A stretch of 12,367 nucleotides of DNA. Origin: an uncultured Sutterella sp. (lineage in GTDB: Bacteria; Pseudomonadota; Gammaproteobacteria; Burkholderiales; Burkholderiaceae_F). The notes beneath the pieces are model-generated. The model saw only the letters and a list, made by a program, of their open reading frames with translations, searched no databases and had not been told where the DNA came from. The stretch's first letter is position 1. Each line of letters begins with the position of its first letter. Made by a program: the position numbers and the translations under genes. Where the stretch lies: NCBI GenBank assembly GCA_905198475.1, contig CAJKCQ010000062.1:1-12367 (forward strand), given 5' to 3'. This document shows positions 1 through 5,556 of the stretch, piece after piece.

Positions 1-18
1 TGCAATGTCAGCTCAGAT

Positions 19-423
19 TTAGGGCTTGAGTGCACTTTCTCCTGGGAAGTTCAGGAAGTAGCGGCGGCCCTGATCCTGCTGCTTGCGGATCTCGTCGTTC
101 GGGAAGCGCCCGTCGGCGGCCTCCTTCTCAAGCACGCGCTCGAAGTGGGCGTCCGTGAGCTTCGTCGGGACCGTGAAGACCACGACGTCGCTCGCGCGGG
201 TGATGCGGGCGTGGTTGAATTCCGGGAAGGCCGGCAGGAGCTTCTCGCGGGCCTCCTGGGTGTGGGCCGTGAAGAAGTGCCAGGCTTGAGCGTTCACCGA
301 AGTGGGCGCGAGGCGCAGGATCTCCATGAGCGTCTCGAATTGCTCGCGCGGGATCACGCGGCCGTTGTAGTGCTTCGTGGTGTAGCGGTCCTGGGCAATG
401 CGAAGAAAGGCGTTGCGTTCCAT
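19..423 (-). pseudogene. NfsB-like NAD(P)H nitroreductase, C-terminally truncated
   Basis: The 134-residue product matches the N-terminal half of oxygen-insensitive, FMN-dependent nitroreductases such as E. coli NfsB (about 217 residues). Visible family features are the FMN-phosphate segment RYTTKHYN (13-20), the APTSVNAQAWHF block (39-50), the DVVVF strand (79-83) and the EADGRF-like stretch EAADGRFP (101-108) leading into GRRYF (119-123). Family similarity stops after about residue 125. A short unrelated tail follows (ending ESALKP) and then a TAA stop, with a second in-frame stop two codons on. The C-terminal half, which completes the FMN site and the dimer, is missing. The ATG start is preceded by GGAG 8 nt upstream. 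The likely status is a pseudogene cut by an insertion, deletion or assembly junction near position 45-50. A functional short protein is unlikely because this fold works as an intertwined dimer. Confidence 0.75.
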
Positions 424-620
424 GTTGTTCTCCGTTTTTGTTCAGCCGCCCGGAGCGGCGATGAATGATCTGACGGTCACGATAGCAAAGTAAAAATCGT
501 TCGACGTCGATCAATCAATACCTGACCTCGTCGATCGGAAACAAAATGTTTTCCCCCGCCGAAAGGTAGTTCCATCGGGTTAGAACGCCGGGACTATGCC
601 GGGAATTCGAAGCGCGCTAT

Positions 621-645
621 CCGCCGCACCCAATGCGTGCGGCGG
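621..645. repeat. Perfect inverted repeat upstream of the mdh promoter
   Basis: CCGCCGCAC (621-629) and GTGCGGCGG (637-645) are perfect inverted repeats around a 7-nt loop. The 3' side has no T-run, so it does not look like an intrinsic terminator for rightward transcription. It ends just upstream of the predicted mdh -35 region, so an operator is a reasonable alternative. The function is unknown. Confidence 0.5.
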
Positions 646-650
646 GAATG

Positions 651-677
651 TTCACAAGAGGAGCGCTTTGCTAGAAT
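651..677 (+). promoter_or_regulatory. Predicted sigma-70 promoter of mdh
   Basis: An extended -10 element, TGC followed by TAGAAT (672-677), is preceded by TTCACA (651-656, five of six bases match TTGACA) with a short 15-bp spacer. An alternative -35, TGTTCA (649-654), would give 17 bp. Transcription would begin near 684 and give a leader of about 50 nt. The octamer GCTAGAAT at the -10 also occurs at the predicted hslO promoter. Confidence 0.55.
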
Positions 678-692
678 TCCGGGCAATTTCAC

Positions 693-708
693 GGAGGCGG
701 ACGCCTCC
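693..708. repeat. 16-bp palindrome in the mdh leader
   Basis: GGAGGCG and CGCCTCC flank a GA centre. It lies 27 bp before the mdh ATG and downstream of the predicted start of transcription, so it could be a leader hairpin or a dyad operator. Its inner 14 bp recur exactly at 2596-2609. Confidence 0.5.
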
Positions 709-735
709 TGAAGCGACTACTTTAAGAAGATCCTA

Positions 736-1719
736 ATGAAGACACCCATCCGCGTTGCAGTGACCGGCCCCGCCGGCCAAATCGGCTACTCTCTTCTCTT
801 CCGCATCGCCGCAGGCGACATGTTCGGGCCGGATCAGCCCGTCATTCTGCAGCTCCTCGAGCGCGCGAACCCCGAGAGTCAGAAGGCCGTGAAGGGCGTG
901 ATGATGGAGCTTGACGACTGCGCCTTCCCGCTGCTCGCCGACGTCGTCAACTCGGCCGACCCGACGGTTGCGTTCCGCGACGCCGACGTCGCGATGCTCG
1001 TGGGCGCCCGTCCCCGTTCCAAGGGCATGGAGCGCGCCGACCTTCTGAACGCCAACGCCGCGATCTTCGTTGAGCAGGGCCGTGCGCTCGACGTCGCCGC
1101 CAAGCGCGACGTCAAGGTAATCGTCGTCGGCAATCCCTGCAACACGAACGCCTGGATCGCGATGAAGAGCGCTCCGTCGCTTTCGCCCGAGTGCTTCAGC
1201 TCGATGCTGCGCCTCGACCAGAACCGCCTGATGGCGCAGCTCGCCGGCAAGACCGGCGCCTCGGTGAACGACATCACGCACGCCGCCGTCTGGGGCAACC
1301 ACTCGCCCGCGATGGTTCCGGACCTCGAGCACGCGCTCCTCAAGGGCCGTCCCGCCCTCGAAGGCATCGACCGCGCCTGGTACGAAGAGACGCTCATCCC
1401 GACCGTCGCGAAGCGCGGCTCGGCGATCATCGAGGCGCGCGGCGCGAGCTCCGCGGCTTCGGCCGCCTCGGCTGCGGTGGACCACATCCGTGACTGGACC
1501 CTCGGCTCCAACGGCCGTTGGGTGACGATGGGCGTGCCGTCCGACGGCTCCTACGGCGTTCCCGAAGGCCTCGTCTTCGGCTTCCCCTGCACGACCGAAA
1601 ACGGCCGCTGGAAGATCGTCGAGGGGCTCGAGCTCTCCGACTTCATCCGCGCAAAGATGGCGAAGTCGATCGCCGAGCTTGAGGCCGAACGCGACCACGT
1701 CGCCGCGCTGCTGAAGTAA
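736..1719 (+). CDS. mdh: Malate dehydrogenase (NAD-dependent, cytosolic-type)
   Basis: Catalyses reversible NAD-dependent oxidation of malate to oxaloacetate in the TCA cycle, in the cytoplasm. The 327 residues are full length for the Burkholderiales-type enzyme. The Rossmann nucleotide loop is TGPAGQIG (10-17). The substrate arginines are R94 and R100 in GARPRSKGMER, R164 follows in LDQNR, and the catalytic pair is D161 and H189 (WGNHSP). All five sit at the same offset (+3) from the pig cytosolic MDH positions 91, 97, 158, 161 and 186. The usual LDHNR motif reads LDQNR here, a change next to but not at a catalytic residue. The ribosome site is weak (AAGAAG, 6 nt upstream), but the start matches the family N-terminus. 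The gene has its own promoter and terminator, so it is probably monocistronic. Confidence 0.97.
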   Translation: MKTPIRVAVTGPAGQIGYSLLFRIAAGDMFGPDQPVILQLLERANPESQKAVKGVMMELDDCAFPLLADVVNSADPTVAFRDADVAMLVGARPRSKGMERADLLNANAAIFVEQGRALDVAAKRDVKVIVVGNPCNTNAWIAMKSAPSLSPECFSSMLRLDQNRLMAQLAGKTGASVNDITHAAVWGNHSPAMVPDLEHALLKGRPALEGIDRAWYEETLIPTVAKRGSAIIEARGASSAASAASAAVDHIRDWTLGSNGRWVTMGVPSDGSYGVPEGLVFGFPCTTENGRWKIVEGLELSDFIRAKMAKSIAELEAERDHVAALLK

Positions 1720-1744
1720 CTTCCAGCAGCTCCCGGCACGAGAG

Positions 1745-1790
1745 GCGGGACGCAGTTTCCTTCCCTGGAAGCGCGCCCCGCTTTTCTTTC
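1745..1790 (+). terminator. Probable intrinsic terminator of mdh
   Basis: GCGGG (1745-1749) pairs with CCCGC (1777-1781). CGC/GCG pairs and an internal TTCC/GGAA hairpin extend the structure, which is followed by the T-rich stretch CTTTTCTTTC. It lies 25 bp past the mdh stop and ends 20 bp before the PIN gene start. The stem is imperfect but the tail is good. Confidence 0.55.
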
Positions 1791-1809
1791 ATTTGGATCC
1801 CGCCCGCTC

Positions 1810-2340
1810 ATGTTTCCCGCCGCTCTCCACGCCGCCGTGAAGCGCCTCGCCCGCGAAGGGCTCGCGCGCACCGCCCCCTCCAACGACGGGCGGGCGGCGG
1901 TCGTGCTCGACACGCACGTCTGGATGGAGTGCCTCCACTGGCGCGACCCCAAGGCGGCGCCCCTCGAGCGGGCGCTCCGCGAGGGCGACCTCGTCGCGGC
2001 GCTCTCGGAGGATTCGCTGATGGAATTGGCGGGCGTCCTCTCGCGCCCGGCCTTCGGGGCGCAGGATGGCGACGTCCTCGCCGTGCTCGAAAGAGCAACT
2101 GCGAGCGCGCGCTGGTGTACGCCCGAGGCGCTCGCCGCAGCGGCCGGGGAGCTCGAAGCCCGATGCGTGCGCTGCTGCGACCCGGAGGATCAGAAGTTCC
2201 TCGCGCTCACGCGGGCCGCGGGCGCGTCGATTCTCTTCACGCGCGACCGCCTCCTCACGAAGGCCGCGAAGAAGCTCCGGGAGTCGGGCGTCAAGGTGCT
2301 CGTGCCCGAAGCGTGGCCGCCGAAGCCCGAAGAAAAGTGA
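1810..2340 (+). CDS. PIN-domain ribonuclease, solitary VapC-like (COG1569-type)
   Basis: Predicted Mg2+-dependent ribonuclease with a PIN fold, resembling the family annotated as 'putative toxin-antitoxin system toxin component, PIN family'. The acidic active-site set is present: D34 in VVLDTHVW, E72 in LMELAGVL, D124 and D127 in CCDPEDQKFLAL, and D146 in FTRDRLL. The common LDTNV motif reads LDTHV. About 28 basic and Ala-rich residues precede the PIN core, so the true start could be later; no good ribosome site precedes the ATG at 1810. No antitoxin-sized gene is adjacent: upstream are mdh and its terminator, and downstream on this strand there is nothing for 600 bp. It may be a domesticated RNase rather than a working toxin. 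The RNA target cannot be read from sequence. Confidence 0.8.
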   Translation: MFPAALHAAVKRLAREGLARTAPSNDGRAAVVLDTHVWMECLHWRDPKAAPLERALREGDLVAALSEDSLMELAGVLSRPAFGAQDGDVLAVLERATASARWCTPEALAAAAGELEARCVRCCDPEDQKFLALTRAAGASILFTRDRLLTKAAKKLRESGVKVLVPEAWPPKPEEK

Positions 2341-2341
2341 T

Positions 2342-2390
2342 TCCGCCCTCCCGGCGGACGGAGCCCGGCAGCGCTTGAGGCCCGGGGCTC
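2342..2390. terminator. Tandem hairpins after the PIN gene
   Basis: Two adjacent inverted repeats follow the PIN stop codon: TCCGCC/GGCGGA (2342-2347 and 2353-2358, 5-nt loop) and GAGCCC/GGGCTC (2361-2366 and 2385-2390). Neither is followed by a T-run on either strand. They may end or protect convergent transcripts from the PIN gene and the small minus-strand ORF, but intrinsic termination is not clearly supported. Confidence 0.35.
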
Positions 2391-2415
2391 CCCGAACCCG
2401 AAAGAAGGCGCAGGA

Positions 2416-2565
2416 TCAGCGCAGCGCGAACCAGATCATGCTCACGACGGCGTTGAGAATCCAGAAGCCGCAGGCGATGAGCGCGACCCAGATGAGAATG
2501 CGGATGATGCGGGGAGCCATGGCGGAAGAACCGGTTGGGTGGAGGTGGTTGCTCAAGCCCGTCAT
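2416..2565 (-). CDS. Putative small single-pass membrane protein
   Basis: A short open frame encodes 49 residues from an ATG ending at 2565, or 34 residues from an internal ATG at 2520. The C-terminal 34 residues read as a membrane segment: MAPRIIR, then about 23 strongly hydrophobic residues (ILIWVALIACGFW..., ...VVSMIWFAL), then a terminal Arg and a TGA stop. Basic residues before the segment suggest the N-terminus faces the cytoplasm. The long start has a GAGGG-like ribosome site about 10 nt upstream; the short start has none. No family was recognised. The other frames across this region give low-complexity Arg/Pro-rich peptides, so this is the most protein-like reading. It stands alone on its strand in the gap between the PIN gene and the symporter. 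Confidence 0.45.
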   Translation of the reverse strand: MTGLSNHLHPTGSSAMAPRIIRILIWVALIACGFWILNAVVSMIWFALR

Positions 2566-2595
2566 GATAGCGGGCCCTCGTGCACTGCGCGCCGT

Positions 2596-2644
2596 GAGGC
2601 GGACGCCTCTTCGTCCCGTCTCGACGACGCACCGCAGCCGGTGC
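2596..2644. repeat. Palindrome pair in the PIN-symporter gap
   Basis: GAGGCGGACGCCTC (2596-2609) is an exact copy of the palindrome core in the mdh leader (694-707). It lies 30 bp upstream of the long start of the small membrane ORF. A second inverted repeat, GCACCG/CGGTGC with a 4-nt loop, follows at 2629-2644. The role is unknown. Confidence 0.4.
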
Positions 2645-2753
2645 GCCGACGCTCCCGGATTGATTTCGTCTTTTCCTTCAAAATCAGGAGATTAGGCAGA
2701 TCATCGTAGCCAATAGGCGGGACTGCCCTTTCTCAAAATTTTTTTACTCCTCC

Positions 2754-2761
2754 TATAGAAT
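2754..2761 (+). promoter_or_regulatory. Candidate -10 element of the symporter transcript
   Basis: TATAGAAT follows an unusually AT-rich stretch (2732-2747) that includes a run of eight T. No convincing -35 is seen; TTCTCA at 2730-2735 would give an 18-bp spacer. If used, transcription would start near 2766, at the base of the structured leader, leaving a 5' UTR of about 190 nt. Confidence 0.4.
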
Positions 2762-2764
2762 TGC

Positions 2765-2908
2765 GTTCCGGTCTTGCACATCTGATGTTCCTTTTGCACA
2801 CATCAGATCGTCTCGCGACGCGAGGGCCGGAACACTGCTCAATTTATTAGAAGAAGCAGGCCCGCCGAAGCGTCCGGAGACCTCCTCCAGGGCGTTCTTC
2901 GCTTTTTT
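2765..2908 (+). ncRNA. Structured 5' leader of the AGCS symporter: candidate riboswitch or attenuator
   Basis: Three nested helices can be drawn. P1 is GTTCCGG (2765-2771) with CCGGAAC (2827-2833). P2 is ATCTGATG (2780-2787) with CATCAGAT (2801-2808), enclosing a 13-nt loop. P3 is CTCGC (2812-2816) with GCGAG (2820-2824), closed by a GAC loop. Together they form a three-way junction. A terminator-like element follows: CGAAGCG (2866-2872) pairs with CG-(TT)-CTTCG (2893-2901), with GGAG/CTCC inside, and TTTTTT lies at 2903-2908. An upstream GAAGAA-type segment (around 2850-2856) could pair with TTCTTC instead and act as an anti-terminator. TTGCACA is also repeated exactly 20 bp apart (2774-2780, 2794-2800), so a DNA operator is an alternative. 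The layout suits transcription-attenuation control, but it matches no riboswitch class I recognise. The conserved glycine-aptamer cores were not found. Confidence 0.45.
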
Positions 2909-2959
2909 GAGGCGGAGCCGACATACGCACGCAAAAACTACAAACGGAGGATTCGTTCC

Positions 2960-4483
2960 ATGGAAATGGACGCCCTGACTCAACTTGTCCAGAGTGTTAA
3001 CAGCCTGCTCTGGGGCATGTACTGCCTGATACCGCTTCTCGTCGGCACGGGCATCTACCTCACCATCAAACTGCGCTTCATCCAGATCCGCCGCTTCGGT
3101 GACGCCTTCCGACAGGTCTTCGGCGGCTTCACGCTCTTCGGCAGCCACGCGGGCAAGAACGGCATGTCCTCGTTCCAGTCGCTCGCCACTGCGATCTCCG
3201 CGCAGGTGGGCACCGGCAACCTCGCCGGCGTCGCCACCGCGATCGCGATGGGCGGCCCGGGCGCCGTCTTCTGGATGTGGCTCGCCGCCTTCTTCGGCAT
3301 GGCGACGATCTTCGCGGAGGCCGTTCTCAGCCAGCTCTACCGCACCCGCGACGCGCACGGCCAGATCATGGGCGGCCCGGCCTTCTACATCAGCCGCGGC
3401 TTGAAGAACAAGCCCCTCGCGGCCTTCTTCGCCTTCACGATCATCATCGCGCTCGGCTTCATCGGCAACATGGTGCAGGCCAACTCCATCGCCGACTCGA
3501 TCTACACGGCCTTCGACGTTCCGCAGTGGGCTACCGGCATCTTCGTCTTCATGATCGCCGGCTTCATCTTCATCGGCGGCGTGCGCCGCATCGCGAGCTT
3601 CGCCGAGAAGATGGTCCCCTTCATGGCGCTCATCTACGCCGTCGGCTCCTTCACGATCATCTTCGCCAACTGGGACATGATCCTGCCGGCCTTCAAGTCG
3701 ATCTTCGTGGGCGCCTTCGACCCGAGCGCCGCGACGGGCGGCATCATCGGCGCGAGCATCAAGGAGGCGATCCGCTACGGCGTCGCCCGCGGGCTCTTCT
3801 CCAATGAAGCGGGCATGGGCTCGACGCCGCACGCCCACGCGCTCGCCAACGTCGAGCACCCCTGCCAGCAGGGCCTCGTCGCCTACGTCGGCCTCTTTTT
3901 CGACACCTTCATCGTGCTCAACCTCACGGCCCTCGTGATCCTCGTGACGGGTTCGGTCGACGGTTCGACCACCGGCATCGCCCTCACGCAGAAGGCCTTC
4001 ACGTCGGGTCTCGGCGCCATCGGCCCGGGCTTCGTCGCCCTGTGCCTCTTCTTCTTCGCCCTCACGACGATCATCGGCTGGTACTTCTTCGGCGAACAGA
4101 ACGTCAAGTACCTCTTCGGCCTGCGCTGGGTGCCGAGCTACCGCGTGCTCGTGCTCTGCTTCCTCATGCTCGGCTCGTTCCTCCACGTCGGTCTCGTCTG
4201 GGAGCTCGCCGACTTCTTCAACGGCATCATGGTGCTCCCGAACGTGATCGCGCTCCTCGCGCTCTCGGGCCTCGTCGCCAAGGCGCTCAAGGACTATGAA
4301 GGCAAGTTCCTCACGGGCGACGTGCCCGAGTTCGGCGCCCGCTCGCCCTCGCACGGCGAACCGATCGACCTCGAGCCCGAAGAGCCCCGCCGCCGCCGCG
4401 GCTTCCGTCTGCGCCGACGCAACCGCAAGGTGAACCTCGAGGAGATGGATCAGCTGAAGGAAGAGGGTCTCGACCGCTTCTAA
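2960..4483 (+). CDS. AGCS-family Na+/alanine-glycine symporter
   Basis: Inner-membrane sodium-coupled uptake of alanine or glycine. The 507 residues carry the family signatures: SFQSLATAISAQVGTGN (71-87) running into GVATAIAMGGPGAVFWMW (90-107), the RRIASFAEKMVPFMA segment (209-223), and GVARGLFSNEAGMGSTPHAHA (274-294). About ten hydrophobic spans are visible, the last ending near residue 440. The cytoplasmic tail is long: an acidic stretch, then an Arg cluster (RRRR at 477-480, RLRRRNRK at 483-490), then acidic residues. The ATG is supported by GGAGG 9 nt upstream. It appears to be transcribed alone, with a structured leader before it and a terminator after it. The exact amino acid cannot be told from sequence. 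Homologues are variously named alsT, dagA or yaaJ. Confidence 0.93.
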   Translation: MEMDALTQLVQSVNSLLWGMYCLIPLLVGTGIYLTIKLRFIQIRRFGDAFRQVFGGFTLFGSHAGKNGMSSFQSLATAISAQVGTGNLAGVATAIAMGGPGAVFWMWLAAFFGMATIFAEAVLSQLYRTRDAHGQIMGGPAFYISRGLKNKPLAAFFAFTIIIALGFIGNMVQANSIADSIYTAFDVPQWATGIFVFMIAGFIFIGGVRRIASFAEKMVPFMALIYAVGSFTIIFANWDMILPAFKSIFVGAFDPSAATGGIIGASIKEAIRYGVARGLFSNEAGMGSTPHAHALANVEHPCQQGLVAYVGLFFDTFIVLNLTALVILVTGSVDGSTTGIALTQKAFTSGLGAIGPGFVALCLFFFALTTIIGWYFFGEQNVKYLFGLRWVPSYRVLVLCFLMLGSFLHVGLVWELADFFNGIMVLPNVIALLALSGLVAKALKDYEGKFLTGDVPEFGARSPSHGEPIDLEPEEPRRRRGFRLRRRNRKVNLEEMDQLKEEGLDRF

Positions 4484-4500
4484 GGCTCGCGCCTCCTCAT

Positions 4501-4575
4501 CCTCCCGGCCCGGCCGGGAGGGCGGCTCACAGACGCGAAGGCCGTCCGGGCGCGCTGCGCCGGGCGGCCTTTCTC
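4501..4575 (+). terminator. Double hairpin terminator after the symporter
   Basis: The first hairpin is CCTCCCGGC/GCCGGGAGG (4501-4521, 3-nt loop). The second is AAGGCCGTCCGG.. (from 4538) with ..CCGGGCGGCCTT (to 4571), closed by GCT, with one G.U pair and one bulge and a short T-rich tail (TTTCTC). It lies between convergent genes and may stop transcripts from both sides. Both arms of the second hairpin recur in the terminator after hslO. Confidence 0.65.
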
Positions 4576-4595
4576 ATGCCTGAGGAGTGGCGCCG

Positions 4596-5447
4596 TCAGC
4601 CCATGTCGGCCGGATACCCGAACTTCGTCCAGACGGGCGTGAGGTCCCGCGGAATCGGCGGCTGCAGGCCGGGGCCGGGTCGCGGCGAGCGCGGCGAATG
4701 CCAGTCCGAGCCGGTGCTCGCGAGGAACCCCATCTCGCGCGCCTTCTGCGCGAAGATGATGTCGGTCGCGCGCGACTGCGAGCCCGAGGTCACCTCGATC
4801 GCCTCGCCGCCCGCCTTCTGGAAGTCTTCGAGCAGCGCGCCGCACATCCAGGCCTCCTGGAATTCGTAGCGCCCGGGGTGGGCGAGCACGGCCGTGCCGC
4901 CCTCGGAGACGATGAAGCGCACGGCCTCAACGGTCGAAGGCCACTTGATCCTCGCGTAGCCCGGCCGCCCGGGGCGCAGATAGCGGTCGAAGGCCTCCTG
5001 GTAGGTCTTCACGTGCCCCGCCTCGAGGAGCCAGAGCGCGAAGTGCGTGCGCGAGAGCGAGGAGGGGTGTTCGGCGAACTTCGAGGCGCCTTCAAGAGCG
5101 CCGTGAATGCCGACCTTCGCGAGGTTCTCGTCCATCATGCGGCCGCGCTGCTCGCGCTTGCCCGCGTTGTCGGCGAGAAAACGCGCGACGCCCGGGCTCT
5201 TCGGATTGAGGCCGAGTCCGACGACGTGAATGCCCGTGCCGCCCCAGAGGGTGGAGATCTCGATCCCCGGGATGAAGGGGATGCGGTAGTCGTGCGCTGC
5301 GGCCGCCGTGCGCTCAATTCCGGCCATCGTGTCGTGGTCCGTGAGGCTCATGAGCGTCACGCCGTTCTTCGCGCAGACCGCCGTCAGTTCCTCGGGCGAA
5401 AGCGCGCCGTCGGAGAAGTTCGAATGCATGTGCAGATCCACGGCCAT
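4596..5447 (-). CDS. rnm: PHP-domain nuclease/phosphatase (RNase AM, TrpH/YciV family)
   Basis: Trinuclear-metal PHP enzyme. E. coli RNase AM is a 5'-3' exoribonuclease that trims short RNA and rRNA 5' ends, and close relatives hydrolyse 3',5'-nucleotide bisphosphates such as pAp. The 283 residues contain the full metal set: H6 and H8 (DLHMHS), D13 (SDG), H38 (TDHDT), E63 (GIEIS), H74, H190 (LAHPGRY), and D248 with H250 (GSDWH). The inserted ALEGA and RTHFA segments match E. coli RNase AM. The open frame extends 30 codons further upstream, but those residues are unlike the family. The ATG at 5447 matches the family N-terminus and has GAGGA 11 nt upstream. It is divergent from hslO, with 109 bp between the start codons. 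Confidence 0.9.
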   Translation of the reverse strand: MAVDLHMHSNFSDGALSPEELTAVCAKNGVTLMSLTDHDTMAGIERTAAAAHDYRIPFIPGIEISTLWGGTGIHVVGLGLNPKSPGVARFLADNAGKREQRGRMMDENLAKVGIHGALEGASKFAEHPSSLSRTHFALWLLEAGHVKTYQEAFDRYLRPGRPGYARIKWPSTVEAVRFIVSEGGTAVLAHPGRYEFQEAWMCGALLEDFQKAGGEAIEVTSGSQSRATDIIFAQKAREMGFLASTGSDWHSPRSPRPGPGLQPPIPRDLTPVWTKFGYPADMG

Positions 5448-5492
5448 GGCGGAAAGGTTCCTCAGAAATACAATCGGTTGCGGAAGGAGAAG

Positions 5493-5519
5493 TTTACCGG
5501 GCGCCCGGCCGGCTAGAAT
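5493..5519 (+). promoter_or_regulatory. Predicted hslO promoter
   Basis: A -10 TAGAAT (5514-5519) is preceded by TTTACC (5493-5498, four of six to TTGACA) at a short 15-bp spacing. The spacer holds a perfect 12-bp palindrome, CCGGGCGCCCGG (5497-5508). The GCTAGAAT octamer also occurs at the mdh promoter. A heat-shock sigma-32 promoter was looked for and not recognised. Confidence 0.4.
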
Positions 5520-5556
5520 CGCGCTCCTGAAGAACAACCCACCCGGAGACTTTCAA

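Larger units (their letters stand above)
424..735. promoter_or_regulatory. Divergent intergenic region between the nitroreductase and mdh
   Basis: No gene is visible in these 312 bp. The nitroreductase-proximal half is AT-richer than its surroundings. It contains a perfect 10-bp palindrome TCGACGTCGA (501-510) and a direct repeat CGTCGATC (505-512 and 529-536, 24 bp apart), which look like a binding site for a regulator of the leftward gene. The mdh-proximal half holds a 9-bp-stem hairpin (621-645), a promoter, and a second palindrome in the mdh leader, each listed separately. Confidence 0.5.

Noticed and set aside
2291..2632. A 113-codon minus-strand frame in the PIN-symporter gap
   Set aside because: Arg/Pro/His-rich with no motif, and it overlaps the PIN coding end. 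The alternative frame gives a clean membrane segment and is preferred.
2864..2890. GCCGAAGCG..GGAGACC as a glycine riboswitch core
   Set aside because: The conserved aptamer blocks are not present in the right order or spacing; the resemblance is limited to a few bases.
2753..4354. A 533-codon minus-strand open frame opposite the symporter
   Set aside because: The product is dominated by Glu, Asp, Arg and Ala repeats and is the antisense of a membrane protein with clear family motifs.
5497..5508. CCGGGCGCCCGG palindrome as a specific operator
   Set aside because: Nearly the same string (ACCGGGCGCCCGGA) occurs inside the kdsA coding sequence near 8980-8993, so it is not distinctive in this GC-rich genome.
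5448..5537. Upstream extension of the PHP protein by 30 codons
   Set aside because: The extra residues do not resemble the family N-terminus and run over the hslO promoter. The ATG at 5447 begins directly at the DLHMHS motif with a ribosome site.
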